Numbered from the stretch's first letter, positions 28,804 through 38,098 are shown. The stretch is 64,000 bases of DNA from Pasteuria penetrans (GCF_900538055.1 NZ_UZAC03000001.1:496001-560000); one strand, 5' to 3'. Notes: a model not told the origin generated them from the letters alone. A program made the numbers and translations.

Positions 28804-30290
28804 GTAAAAATTGATAGGTAAGGTGAATGGTGGTGTCCATTCGTTTGCGATTGTTAGGAGTTTCATCACGGCATGGCTTGGTGTCGGGGCCCCTTTTTTG
28901 TTCCCCTTGCTTCCTCTATGGGGAATCCATCCGTCTCCGTATCTATTTTTTCTTAATTATTTACCTATAATATATAATAAAATCCGGATTGGACCCGATT
29001 ATCATATAGATTTATTCTTCCCTATTTTCCTTCTACGTAGAACCCCTTTGTTGGCCCTGTCTTGGCTTACTCTCGGTTGAAATCCCTTGCTGGGGGAAGA
29101 TGATTTTTGTCTGAATTCTTGTTCTTTGTTGGGGCAGGGTGGACTTTCCCCTGGACTTCTTCCCAAGCCCCTTATTTTTCCATACCAATAGTATAATATT
29201 TCCTATTAAATTTAAAATTTATAGGAAAGGAACAACATTGTGGGTGATCGAAATTCCGGCTCTGTTCCCTAGAAACGTAAGAAGGATACGTGCTTTTTAC
29301 AATACTATTTAAATTTATATAAAAATAGATATTTCGTTCAAGGATGATATTTTGCATTGAGTGAGGAAACCTTTTCAAGATTCCAATATGGTTCTATTTC
29401 CAAGGCTTTGTAGTGGTTCGTGGATCATGCGCGGGACCGCGCTATCGGCAGCGGCAGAGAAGCTTCAGAGGGAGTCCCGACGGTTTCTTCCGGTAGGGAT
29501 GATTCGCAGAAACGGTTACAGGAAAGGAACAATACAGACAGGTTGCGGTTCCCTTACGATCCCCTTCCTGTCGTGTTGGGGCGCTATTATGATATTTCAT
29601 ATCCGAGTGCATGGAATCAACGTTTCCTACCTATGGTACAGCCCCCTTCAGGGGGGTTGTAGGTTCGTGGTTTTGGGACACTCATAGCCGTATCCATCGT
29701 CATGGGATTCGGAAACTGGTTCGCATTCAGGATCTTTTGTACTACGGAATCGATCCAGCCAGAATGCGTTTCAACCTGGTGCAGGGTTCTCCAAAACCTT
29801 CGTTCACGCGGTTTGCATACAACCTTTGATGACTACGGATGCCCATGTCGGACTTTGTACAGGCCATACCAAGAGAAAATATTCCCTTGTCTGATGGGCG
29901 GCAACGGTAGGTGTAGCCCATTGAATCCGGAATCTATGGAGGCGGCGGGTCTCTAGAGCAGGATCATCCCTTCAATCGCGGAGTGGGGATCCCTTTCAGA
30001 GAGAATTCGCGGGGGAGGGTTTGGGGTGGGAAGCCCCTAATCAGGAAATGGCCTATTAGGACGGCCGTGGGGATTCATCATGAATATTGTTCTTCCGGCT
30101 ACCTTGGGGATGTTTCGGAAGGGATGGTTCCAGATTGCGATTCATCCTAAAAAGGTTCGCTTCCCTGAGTGCCCTCCATTCAACTCATTAATTATTAGCA
30201 ATCAATACATATTATTTTTAAATACAATTAATATCAGGAAAAACCAAATCAACTGATTTTTAATTCACACACCAGCACCATATCTTGATT
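28804..30290. other. Start of the 15-kb gene-poor island
   Basis: No intact gene. One long frame with an internal stop (29420-29956) is listed separately. The remainder is AT-rich with short open frames lacking ribosome sites. The conserved neighbours expected after nuoN (ywmB, murA) occur only beyond 44 kb. Confidence 0.5.
29420..29956 (+). pseudogene. Possible broken gene with one in-frame stop
   Basis: One frame stays open for 179 codons except for a TAG at 29660. The first part is hydrophilic (DPLPVVLGRYYDISYPSAW). The second starts with a membrane-like helix (LIAVSIVMGFGNWFAF) and is Cys-rich (five or more Cys). Another frame also stays open over 29611-29829, so coding is uncertain. I do not recognise the product. 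Confidence 0.3.
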
Positions 30291-30353
30291 GGAAATCCGG
30301 ATAGGCCCCCGCTGATTCGGGGGCTTCACTAGGGACTTTTGACCCGACACCCA
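30291..30353 (+). repeat. Left arm of a 63-bp inverted repeat around CPBP gene 1
   Basis: Contains GGCCCCCGCTGATTCGGGGG and CTAGGGACTTTTGACCCGAC. Its reverse complement matches 32738-32806 (mate arm), at roughly 85 percent by eye. The pair brackets 2.4 kb that includes the CPBP gene at 31441. Confidence 0.75.
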
Positions 30354-30894
30354 CTGTTCCCTCTTTGGCTGCTGCTTTCTCCCATTTCCTTGTTGTTCAG
30401 GGTTCTGCTGTCTTCTGTTGCCTTTTTGGTATACCTTGCCGTCCCGATTTTGCTGGTCGGTCTCCTGTGTGGTTATATGTACTCTTTCTTGCCGTTCCAT
30501 TCTTTCTATCTCCCTTTGTCCGTGTGTGGCTTCCATACTTTTGCTGTTTCTTTCCTTACTGGTGATGGCCCCGGGTGCTTTTAGTGCCTCTTTCCTTTAT
30601 TGTCGTCCCAGTTTTGCTGGCTCGATGATCTCCGTTGGCTATGGTATTAGAGCCTATCTGGATCATATAGAAAAAATTATTTAAAATGATTAATTTATTA
30701 TTAAAAATGAAAATATGGTAATTAGACAAGCAAAATATAATTATAGAAAGTAAATAAATGTTTAATGAACATAATAGTTAATTCGATCCATCCTTTCCTT
30801 AAGTTGCCAATACATATGACCCTGTATTACAATCTTTTCTGTGCCTGTTCCTTACATTGTTTGGGTGTAGTATATTGGAATAGTAAGTAGCGAG

Positions 30895-31010
30895 GGGGTC
30901 TCCGCTGTTCATAGCGGGTAGATGAATGGCGACTCTTTAGCATGGATTTTTTTATAGGAATCGGGTGGGCGGTGACGTATTAGAAAACGAATAAGATGCT
31001 TGCTAGGGAG
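30895..31010 (+). repeat. Repeat of the GGGGTCTCCGCTGTTCATAGCGGG family, copy 1
   Basis: About 116 bp. It begins with a small hairpin (CCGCTGTTCATAGCGG), then GATGAAT, TTTTTTTATA, GAATCGG, TTAGAAAACGAAT and ATGCTTGCTAGGG. It matches 32613-32740 along its length; a core-only copy is at 31107-31135. Confidence 0.8.
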
Positions 31011-31106
31011 CACCTATCCGATGACTGTAAAATTAAGGATCATGGTCCCCTAGTTTGATAGTTATTAAGAAAACAACAAAAAAATTAGGTCATTAGCCCC
31101 TCTTCT

Positions 31107-31135
31107 GGGGTCTCCGCCGTTCATAGCGGGGACCC
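31107..31135 (+). repeat. Core-only copy of the GGGGTCTCCGC repeat, terminator-like
   Basis: Arms GGGTCTCCGC/GCGGGGACCC (one mismatch) around CGTTCATA, followed by TTTT. It could act as a hairpin terminator on the plus strand. Confidence 0.55.
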
Positions 31136-31140
31136 TTTTG

Positions 31141-31215
31141 GGGTTGAGCCCCTCCTACTCCTACAAATCGTACGTGACAGCCCTCCGTTATACGGCTTAT
31201 GATAAGGTTCAATTG
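31141..31215 (-). mobile_element. Group II intron domain V-like fragment
   Basis: On the minus strand the text AAGCCGTATAACGGAGG ... GTCACGTACGATTTG has the AGC triad and the paired CGTA/TACG ends of group II domain V, followed by a GGGG/CCCC domain VI-like stem. The type differs from introns A-D. The minus-strand frame before it (to about 31366) may be the eroded intron protein tail; I cannot confirm that. Confidence 0.4.
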
Positions 31216-31440
31216 TCCCAGGGGGTGTGGGCCTTTTGTGGAATTTTGTCGTTTCCCTTTTGGGCCGCTTGCTCTTTATCAAATCCCCTCTTATAGGATA
31301 TAAGCAACCTAGATGAGCCAGTTTCATATTAGGGTGAGAATCCTTCCTCGCTCCTGGTTCTGCCATTCATCAAAGTGCCTATTTTGCAGTTTCTTCATTA
31401 CATATTGCTGAGTATGGTAGCAAGGGAGATATAGGAACCC

Positions 31441-32643
31441 ATGTTTGAATTGATAATACCTTTTGTTTTAATTTTACCTATATTGTTTTTTGTAAGATTC
31501 GATCGTGCTTACTATCAAAATATGGTATTGTTAGGAAATAGTCCCCATCATAGTAATTTTATTTTCTGGGGCAATAAGATAACCAGCGTTTTTTTGATGA
31601 TCCTTTATGTTTGTGGAGCATTAGCCGGCGTGTTTCTCCCATTGAATCGTTTTATGTATGATATACTTGTCTTCCTTTATCCGTTATTAGGTTTGCTCTT
31701 AGTCTGGACAGCCTTTCCGGAACGCATCATGCTTAAACTGGGCTTAAACCCACAGCGATATATTCATTCTACCGTAGTGATGTTTGGCGTTCTGCAGCTG
31801 ATTTCTTATGTTATCGGAGTAGTATTTAGCATGGTTACATTTTCAAAATTTGTTGAAAAAAAATATCCATATCTGGGCTTTTTGGACTTTCCAATATGGG
31901 TTCAGGTTTTTGCTTATGGACTGATCTTGCTTTATCTGTTATCAGGCCTGTTCCTGGTGTGGCCAGCTTTCCGAAAATACGTCATGCTTAAATTGCATTT
32001 GGACCCACAGAGGTATATTCATCGCGTCGCGGTATGGTGGATGTTTTATGTCTTTATAAAGTCGCTAATTGTCAATAGTTTTTTTTTCCCGACCCTCCCT
32101 AGGGATGTAATGTCAGATGTGGAATTCTCCCGTTTGCTTGAGCTGTGCATAGATGTGATTACTGCCATACTGGCTGTGGGTGGGGGTGTTACCCGTAGTT
32201 GGCAAGAGACGTGGGCTCGCTTAGGACTGAACAAGAAACCAACCTGGGCAGGCTTTGGGGTGGTTATCGGTTTGTATTTTTTGTTACAGGCGGTATCATG
32301 GTATTTCCTGCCTGATTCTGATTCTGAGTCCGGGCCTTTCCCCACGTTAACTTGGGTTGGCATTCTCCTCCTGGGGATTGGCCCAGGGATTGGGGAAGAA
32401 CTCTTTTTCCGCGGTGCTCTCCAACCGCGTGTAGGGATATGGATCACGAGTATCTTGTTTACTTTATGTCATACGCAGTATGAATGGAATGGACTTCTCG
32501 ATGTCTTTCTAGGTTCGCTGCTATTGGGTTGGGTAGCACGCCGGTATTCGATATGGTTGTCGATAGGTATCCATATTCTCAATAATATTGTTTATGCAGT
32601 GTTTTCCTATCCGGGGTCTCCGCTGTTCATAGCGGGTGGATGA
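31441..32643 (+). CDS. CPBP family intramembrane protease 1
   Basis: Polytopic membrane protein of the CAAX-protease/bacteriocin-processing (Abi) family. The C-terminal domain has the expected glutamates and arginine EELFFRGALQ (E319, E320, R324), a histidine in LCHTQY (344) and H378/N382 in HILNN. 400 residues; ATG 31441 has only a weak site. The N-terminal half contains two copies of a segment, marked by LKLGLNPQRYIH (109) and LKLHLDPQRYIH (194), 85 residues apart, that the two paralogues (40815, 56558) have once. The last eight codons and the stop lie inside a dispersed repeat. Family members can process peptides or give bacteriocin immunity; the role here is unproven. Confidence 0.88.
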   Translation: MFELIIPFVLILPILFFVRFDRAYYQNMVLLGNSPHHSNFIFWGNKITSVFLMILYVCGALAGVFLPLNRFMYDILVFLYPLLGLLLVWTAFPERIMLKLGLNPQRYIHSTVVMFGVLQLISYVIGVVFSMVTFSKFVEKKYPYLGFLDFPIWVQVFAYGLILLYLLSGLFLVWPAFRKYVMLKLHLDPQRYIHRVAVWWMFYVFIKSLIVNSFFFPTLPRDVMSDVEFSRLLELCIDVITAILAVGGGVTRSWQETWARLGLNKKPTWAGFGVVIGLYFLLQAVSWYFLPDSDSESGPFPTLTWVGILLLGIGPGIGEELFFRGALQPRVGIWITSILFTLCHTQYEWNGLLDVFLGSLLLGWVARRYSIWLSIGIHILNNIVYAVFSYPGSPLFIAGG

Positions 32644-32740
32644 ATAACAACTTTCCAGCACGAATTTTTTTACAAGAATCGGATGGGCAAATGTGTTTAT
32701 GGGGTGACGCATTTAGAAAACGAATGATATGCTTGCTAGG
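32613..32740 (+). repeat. Repeat of the GGGGTCTCCGC family, copy 2, overlapping the CPBP stop
   Basis: Full-length partner of 30895-31010. It supplies the final residues (SPLFIAGG) and stop of CPBP gene 1, so insertion of, or recombination at, this repeat set the present C-terminus. Confidence 0.8.
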
Positions 32741-32806
32741 GGTGTCGGGTCAAAAGTCCCTAGTGGGGCTGGGGCTCCCGAATCTGCGGGGGCCTGTTCG
32801 GATTCC
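32738..32806 (-). repeat. Right arm of the inverted repeat around CPBP gene 1
   Basis: Reads GGTGTCGGGTCAAAAGTCCC, TAGTG and then CGAATCTGCGGGGGCC; it is the reverse complement of 30291-30353. Confidence 0.75.
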
Positions 32807-32810
32807 TGGG

Positions 32811-32975
32811 ACCGTGCAATTTCTTGTGGGGAATGTCCTATCTATGAATCTAGTCTCACCTTTTGGTAAAGCAATTGGGTAACATAAATAATAACATTTT
32901 ATCATGACACTGTTCCTGTTTTTGTATCCCCAGGGGATTATTACCTTATATTTGTAAAGGTTCCTTTAATCATTA
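32811..32975 (+). repeat. Repeat shared downstream of CPBP genes 1 and 2
   Basis: Matches 41956-42115: GTGCAATTTCTTGTG, CCTATCTATGAATCTAGTCT, TTTGGTAAAG, ATGACACTG and TTCCTGTTTT-like blocks in the same order. The copy after CPBP gene 2 is preceded by TCTATTTTTATCCCACCATGG, which also occurs after CPBP gene 3 (about 57840). Confidence 0.8.
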
Positions 32976-33232
32976 ATTTATTGTAAATTCAGAAAATAAT
33001 GGGCTGGACAGGACTCTACCATTGCGGGATTCAGGGGTGTAATGGATATTGAGATGGGGCGGATACCCAGTCTGATGCTGGAAGGATCGAGGTTACCACG
33101 GAACTAGGCAGTGGGATTTTTGAGGGGAGGAATATGGGGTCTCCGTTCCGTGGGAAAACCCGCCGTAGGGGGGAGTTGCCTGGGGAAAAATCGTCGTGGC
33201 GTCTTAGACGGTTTTTCCCTGAAAGGTGCTAG
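32976..33232. other. Spacer with a terminator-like stem beyond the transposase
   Basis: Arms GGGAAAAATCGTC/GACGGTTTTTCCC (one mismatch) at 33182-33219 lie just past the stop of the minus-strand transposase. They could be its terminator or part of the IS end. Confidence 0.55.
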
Positions 33233-34514
33233 CTAAAAATCAATGGTATGGACATCGTCCATGCAACCATTCCCTTGTTCCGTGCATAAGAGGGGATGAA
33301 AGTCATAAGCTGTGGCGGGGAGAGGTTCCCCGTTCGAAATTTCGGACGTATAATCAGCAGGGATAGCAAGGAGATCTTCGACAGGCAATGGGTTGGGGTT
33401 TTCTTTTTGTTTCCCCACCCAATAGAAAGCGGTAAGCATCAATTTCTTCATCGCTACCTCAAGACCAACGAATCCACCTTTTTTGCTATTCGTTCTCTCA
33501 CGAAACAAAGCATTCAGCGATTCCGTGTAGTTCGTGGACAGTATATAGGGCAGAAGTATGGGGTTTTGGGTTATGGATGCCGCTTGTAAGCTCAGGGAGA
33601 TTTTTTTAGGACTGAACCTTTCCCATGCTTCGCATGTTGCCTTATTTCCAAACCGATACTTCTCTGCACACTCGGACCACCGTTCTAGTGCCTGTCCCGT
33701 ATCCCCAGACCGTAAGACGTAAGAAGCGTCCTTAGCCATTCCCTTCTTCATACTTTTAGGAGCTGCATTCATGATGTTACGAATCGCGTGAACGTAACAC
33801 CGTTGGTGAACCGTATGGCGAGGAAAATGCTTGCATACAACTAAGGGAAAAGCCCTATGCCCATCTGTGGTAACGATACATATATCGTTGACATTCAGGC
33901 CCCGTTCCTTTAGTTTCCCTATATGCTGATCGTAGGATTCAATATTCTCATCAGGCGAGGGGGTGATTCCTATTATATCCCGCCGTGATACCCGTGTTGA
34001 CTGCGATCGCCTTCGAAACATAACGACCCTCCTCCCGAATGGGAACAAAGAGGGTATCTATGCCTATGGCTGTATATACTGTCATGCTAAGATCCCTTTC
34101 GAAATATCGTATAGCATCGTTGTAATAGGGTTGCAGCCACTGCGAAAGCGTTTCCGGGGGCGTCCGAAGGTTGAATCCTTCCTCCAGTAGTTTACTACTA
34201 TTTCGCAAGGAGAGGCCCGGAAGATAAAGATGATAAATGAAATCTTTGAGGGTATTCTTTGCACTCTGATAACGTGGTAACGAGTACGCTGAAAATTCCC
34301 ATCTTGTCCTAGGAATCTCTAGATCTAATTCCCCAAACAGTGTGCTATATCCGCGATGATAGACCCCATTCCCCTCATCCTGGAGATGTTCCAGACGATG
34401 GAGGGTTCGAGCTACACGCATGCGTAAGTTACATAGGTCCTCGACAACAGGTTTCCAATTCTTTGGGTCGGTTAGGGAGTCTATCTCTGGTGCTACCGCG
34501 AAAAAAGGTATCAA
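33233..34514 (-). pseudogene. IS256-family (Mutator-type) transposase, one frameshift
   Basis: DDE transposase in two overlapping frames: 33951-34514 (to VSKAIAVNTGIT) and 33233-34048 (from RRDIIGITPSPDEN). The span is 1282 bases; removing one gives 427 codons, the usual length. Family marks are IPRTRW-type text, IGIDTLFVPIREEGRYVSKA, VTTDGHRAFPLVV, HQRCYVHAIRN and STNYTESLNALFRERT. The break is in the GITxGY region. IS256 elements do not need programmed frameshifting, so it is most likely dead. No terminal inverted repeats could be recognised. Confidence 0.88.
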
Positions 34515-34929
34515 ACTTATTAAAATATTTTTGTAGATTAAATGATGTGTTTAGGAAATGTTTATATTGTTAATGGATATAAAAACAGTCTGTCTGGGTA
34601 TTTCCGGCGTAAGTTCTTTGGGGTGGAAAGGTACCCCTTTCTAGGGGATTGCACCTGAAAATTTCGTGCGATCGGTTATTTTTTGTTGAACCACCGAAAT
34701 CACCGTGGAATCATAGGAACCGGTTCCTATCTCGCCCCTTTTGCGCACACTAAAGAAACCGACATGAAGTCGAATTTTATTTTTTATTTAAATATTATTA
34801 TATATTAAACTCTATGTAGTTATGGGTGATCTTATCCTTATCTTCCTGATCTTCTTTTGAAGATAACGAACGGCCTGGGAAGATCCTTTTGCCATCATGG
34901 CCCGTGCCACCCTCGTCTTACCACGCACC
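34490..34929 (-). repeat. Long dispersed repeat, copy 1 (transposase 3' part)
   Basis: Nearly colinear with 51390-51843 over about 440 bp: both start GGTGCTACCGCGAAAAAA and include ATTAAATGATGTGTTT, ATTGCACCTGAAAATTTCGT and ACCGACATGAAGTCGAATTT. It includes the end of the transposase fragment below. Confidence 0.85.
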
Positions 34930-35036
34930 TTCATTTTGGCTGCCTGAAAACGATTCTTCATAGAAGAACAAACCCCTTCCACAGCTGCACGACGATTACT
35001 CGGAAAAATAATGGGGGAGAATGTAATTAGGGTCAA
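34812..35036 (-). pseudogene. DDE transposase C-terminal fragment
   Basis: A 74-residue minus-strand frame reads RRAAVEGVCSSMKNRFQAAK, then MKVRGKTRVARAMMAKG. The pattern of Arg, Glu and Lys resembles the last part of IS5/IS1182-type transposases (the E-x-K helix), but the family is uncertain. No upstream catalytic part is attached. Further scraps are at 42985 (plus) and in the 51.4-kb repeat. Confidence 0.5.
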
Positions 35037-35118
35037 TTTAGATTTTATTACATATTAGATTTAAATAATTAATAAAAAAATAGATTCAGAGACAGGTCAT
35101 TAGACGACGCGGGGAGGA

Positions 35119-35142
35119 CAAAAAAGGGCCCTTGCGGGGCCC
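35119..35142 (-). terminator. Minus-strand terminator facing the peptide gene promoter
   Basis: GGGCCC-CGCAA-GGGCCC followed by TTTTTTG on the minus strand. No minus-strand gene lies nearby to the right, so it may end an antisense transcript running through the peptide locus or protect the region from read-through. Confidence 0.55.
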
Positions 35143-35176
35143 TGACACCAAATTTGGGATGCAACCGTTTGTATTG

Positions 35177-35205
35177 TTGACTAAGTATTTCATCTAGGTT
35201 ACAAT
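35177..35205 (+). promoter_or_regulatory. Sigma-A-type promoter of peptide gene copy 1
   Basis: TTGACT, 17 bases, TACAAT. The same promoter with one base changed in the spacer is repeated at 36013-36041 before copy 2, which strengthens the call. Confidence 0.8.
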
Positions 35206-35537
35206 CGCGCAGGTTTCGTTCCTCCTTTGGATGGGTTTCTTCATATGGGAGGAGGATACACAGCTAAAGAGGGAGGGAGGACAGGGAAGTTTTAGAGTGC
35301 AATGGGTAGGGAGATTTGGATTGTGTGTTCTTCTTTAGTTTTCAACTTTGAGTAGGGTTTGTGAAAGGTGTTGTTTGTGGGGTCGTTTGAAGGTTGCCCT
35401 AGGTGTTTCGAGTTTGTGTTTCCTTAGGATTGTTTTATACTTGGCATAAGTTTAAAATTAATAGAAAAATCTTAGTATTAAAGAAAATAACAAATACATT
35501 TTATAGAAATAGAGAAGTCTAGGGGTGTATAATAACC
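35206..35537 (+). other. Long conserved leader of the peptide gene
   Basis: About 325 bases between promoter and start codon. Blocks such as TTTTAGAGTGCA, GTAGGGAGATTTGGAT, TTGTTTGTGGGG and a GGATT-T-TT-ATA segment recur in the same order in copy 2 (36042-36315), although the coding part there has decayed. It is a candidate structured RNA or regulatory leader. Confidence 0.55.
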
Positions 35538-35753
35538 ATGGAGAAATCATCTAAATTGTATGGCAAACTGCTAAAGGTTGTCGCATATTTGTTTCTATCC
35601 ATAACTGTTTTTTCCTTCGTACCTGATGCATCGGCAGGGTCGAAATCGGGTGCAGATTTTGGAGAAATTGTCAAGGGAATAGGTACGGTGGTGAAGCTTG
35701 CGATCAAGGTTTGGGTCCTTGTCAGAGATTGTTCATGGTGCCCATGGAACTGA
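35538..35753 (+). CDS. Small secreted amphipathic peptide precursor ending CSWCPWN
   Basis: 71 residues from ATG 35538. A signal peptide (KLLKVVAYLFLSITVFSFVP, cleavage after DASA near 34) precedes a mature peptide of about 37 residues: a Gly/Lys/Val-rich segment with helix-forming, amphipathic spacing (GEIVKGIGTVVKLAIKVW) and a C-terminal RDCSWCPWN, where the C-x2-C may form a small disulfide loop. Size and pattern resemble bacteriocin-like or antimicrobial peptides exported by Sec. I recognise no named family. AGGGG lies 12 bases upstream. A paralogue at 36316 keeps the C-terminus. CPBP membrane proteins, which in lactobacilli can give bacteriocin immunity, flank the locus on both sides within about 5 kb. 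Confidence 0.7.
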   Translation: MEKSSKLYGKLLKVVAYLFLSITVFSFVPDASAGSKSGADFGEIVKGIGTVVKLAIKVWVLVRDCSWCPWN

Positions 35754-36012
35754 TATCTAAACCTATAGGGGATCCACCCGGCACTTTTTCTCGATGGTAG
35801 ATGTTCTATCAAAAAATAGGTTCCTGTTATAGGAACGAATCTTAGCTGAATGATCGGACCCGGAGATTCAATCCCAGGAATGAGTTTTTGGAACGGGTCC
35901 ACTCTCTCTATATTTTGTTCCACCATCAAATGCAACTGGTGTTCTCCCTTCATTCCTTTGTACTATGGGCGTGGTTATTCCATTGACTTTACAATCGTAT
36001 GCGTTCGTATTG
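35754..36012. other. Spacer between peptide copies
   Basis: Starts AAACCTATAGGGGATC, which recurs near 36938 (AAACCTATAAGGGATC). A stretch GCTGAATGATCGGACCCGG / GATTCAATCCCAGGAATG resembles the repeats that flank CPBP gene 3 (56233, 57693). No gene seen. Confidence 0.5.
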
Positions 36013-36041
36013 TTGACTAAGTATTTCATCTACGTTACAAT
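36013..36041 (+). promoter_or_regulatory. Promoter of peptide gene copy 2
   Basis: TTGACT, 17 bases, TACAAT; a duplicate of 35177-35205. It appears intact although the gene behind it is broken. Confidence 0.75.
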
Positions 36042-36315
36042 CGTGCGAGTCTTGCCTCTCTGGGAGGGTTTTCCCATACGAGGTAGGATGATATGCAGGT
36101 GAGAAGGGGGGGGATGACAGGGGAATTTTAGAGTGCATGAGTAGGGAGATTTGGATCGTGTGTCTTTTTAGTTTCCCACCAGAGCATTGTTTGTGGGGCC
36201 GTCTAAAGTTGGCCCAGGCATTTTGAATTTGGGTCCCCTTTGGATTATTTCATATAGACAGAAACTCAATTGTAATTGTATAAAAGTTTTATATTAAAAT
36301 AAAAATATTTTTAAA

Positions 36316-36556
36316 GATAAGAAAACGTCTAGAGTTTATGGAAAATTATTAAAGGTTGTTGCATGTTTGTCTCTATCCATAACCGCTCTCTCCTTCGTGC
36401 CCAGCGCATCGGCAGAGTCAGAACCTACATAGTATGGCGATAGATTGGTCGAAAGTTGGCAGGGGAATAAAGGAAGGATTTGATTGGCTCGACAGAACGG
36501 AAGTTGCGTACAACACGGCAGAAGCGGTCAGAAATTGTTCATGGTGCCCATGGTAA
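36316..36556 (+). pseudogene. Second copy of the CSWCPW peptide gene, start lost and frameshifted
   Basis: The frame aligned with copy 1 reads KKTSRVYGKLLKVVACLSLS then ALSFVPSASAESEPT and stops; the codon matching ATG is GAT. The mature part continues one base out of frame from ATG 36434 as a 40-residue peptide MAIDWSKVGRGIKEGFDW ... RNCSWCPW. So signal and mature parts are uncoupled. The C-terminal CSWCPW is kept although the middle has diverged strongly, which suggests it was the selected part. A terminator follows at 36701. Confidence 0.7.
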
Positions 36557-36700
36557 TGACTAATTCGGCAGGTTCCGCATGCATAAATATCAACATCAAG
36601 ATGGGGGTCTCTGAATCGAAGGGGTTTTGCGGAGGTCAAATGGTAGTTTAGAGCGCATAGTAATGGGTTACCTATGATTTTACCGACCAGTCCTCTAAAT
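36557..36700 (+). repeat. Post-peptide repeat, copy 1
   Basis: AATTCGGCAGGTTCCGCATG, CATAAATATCAA, GGTAGTTTA and GGGTTACCTATGATTTTACC recur in order at 37049-37260, followed in both by a GGATAGGTGTCCG hairpin. So the 3' part of the peptide unit exists a third time without its coding part. Confidence 0.75.
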
Positions 36701-36746
36701 CCCCCCGGATCCTAAAATGGATAGGTGTCCGGGGGGTCCATTTTTT
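36701..36746 (+). terminator. Terminator of peptide copy 2
   Basis: Stem CCCCCCGGA/TCCGGGGGG with an 18-base loop, then TCCATTTTTT. A decayed version is at about 37195-37250. Confidence 0.8.
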
Positions 36747-38098
36747 AAAAAATCAATCCTAAAAAACGATCGGGGGCCAAGTTAGTTACTCAAGTCAATT
36801 ATAGTGGGTGGATACAGGAAAATGGATAGGTACCCCAGATCTTCTAAAATACCAGCAGAGAACGGGTCGCTATTTTTCCAAAAAATCCAGCAGCTACCGT
36901 TTGCTGACGCGTTGCGTACTTTTAACTAAAACATCCAAACCTATAAGGGATCACCGGTATTTTTTCCGACTCAGATGCCCTACAGTGAAATAGTATAACA
37001 GAAGGATAAACAAAAAGAAAATGGAAATTTATTGACATTTTTTATAGTAATGATTAATTCGGCAGGTTCCGCATGCATAAATATCAATATCAAGGTGGGG
37101 GCCTCTGAATCGAGGGGGCTTTGTGGAGGTTGAATGGTAGTTTAGGACGCATAGAATGGGTTACCTATGATTTTACCACTTACCACCCAATTTTCTGATC
37201 CCCTAGATCCTGAAAGGGATAGGTGTCCGTGGGGCCATCTTTAAAAAACCCATTCCTTCTTCACGGCCACCAACTTATCCGCTATAGTCAATTCTATCTA
37301 TACGCGGGTACCCAGGGATTTACCCACCACCGGTTTTATGTCCTACTCTCGTTGGGTTCTGCAGTTCTTTGGGGGCAGTCCGGACAAGAAAATTTCCTGT
37401 TGATGACCATGGATAAAATCTATTTTTGATAAACAAATTAGGGTATTATCATGTTATCTACAACGAATGAGGATGAAAGCCATCATTGTTATGTAAAAAA
37501 ATGAACGATTCATGTCTTTTACCTTTGGTAGAATATTGATCCACACAGAACAATAAAATTGGGGAAGGAAACCATAAGCATCTGCATTCATGATACAACA
37601 TTATCAAGAAAAGTCAATACTTAGGAAAGAAAAATCATGGATGACGGGGGCGATGGGGGTACATAATTCGTCCATTGACTCCTTCCAACTCATTAGGAAA
37701 GCGCTAGAAAGTCTATGTTTCCTTTGCTATAGTCATGATGTCTTGGTAGATTGAGAAGTGGTCCTAGCCAATGGGATAATGGCAAACGGGGAGATGGCCC
37801 CCACCCAACAAGACAATGGTAACAGCAAATGGGAGCACAGAATGGGTCCATTCTAAGCTGGTGGTAGCTGATGGTGAAACTGGGAAATCCAATATTACGG
37901 GTTCGTCCCCTGTCCTCCAGGGGTATGAACCCGTAATGGAGGGTGTCTGCGGGCAATGATTGCGGAAACGAAACCAGATCCACTGATGGGCGGTTCCCCA
38001 TTTACAATTTCGTACAGCGGGAAAGGTAATGGTCCGGGGAATGTATCATCCGAGGGGGATGGATATCACTAATCGATGGGTCCAGAGGTTTGGGATCA
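36747..38098. repeat. Decayed duplicates and non-coding sequence
   Basis: 37049-37260 is the third copy of the post-peptide repeat. At about 37320-37400 the text TTATGT-CTA-CTCGTTGGGTTCTGCAGTTCT matches 57965-58020 downstream of CPBP gene 3. The rest (37430-38098) holds no gene I can support. Confidence 0.6.

Noticed and set aside
30249-30684. Overlapping ORFs on both strands near 30.3-30.7 kb
   Set aside because: The hydrophobic plus frame and Gln/Arg-rich minus frame are complementary images; neither has a ribosome site and the left part is the inverted repeat arm.
33951-34048. Programmed frameshift in the transposase
   Set aside because: IS256 elements use a single ORF, and no slippery heptamer is seen at the junction; decay is simpler.
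33221-34494. GGTGCTA at both ends of the IS256 gene as terminal repeats
   Set aside because: The two copies are in direct, not inverted, orientation and only seven bases long; the right one belongs to another repeat.
37693-38001. Minus-strand ORF of 102 residues
   Set aside because: No ribosome site, no recognisable protein pattern, and it lies in decayed repeat sequence.
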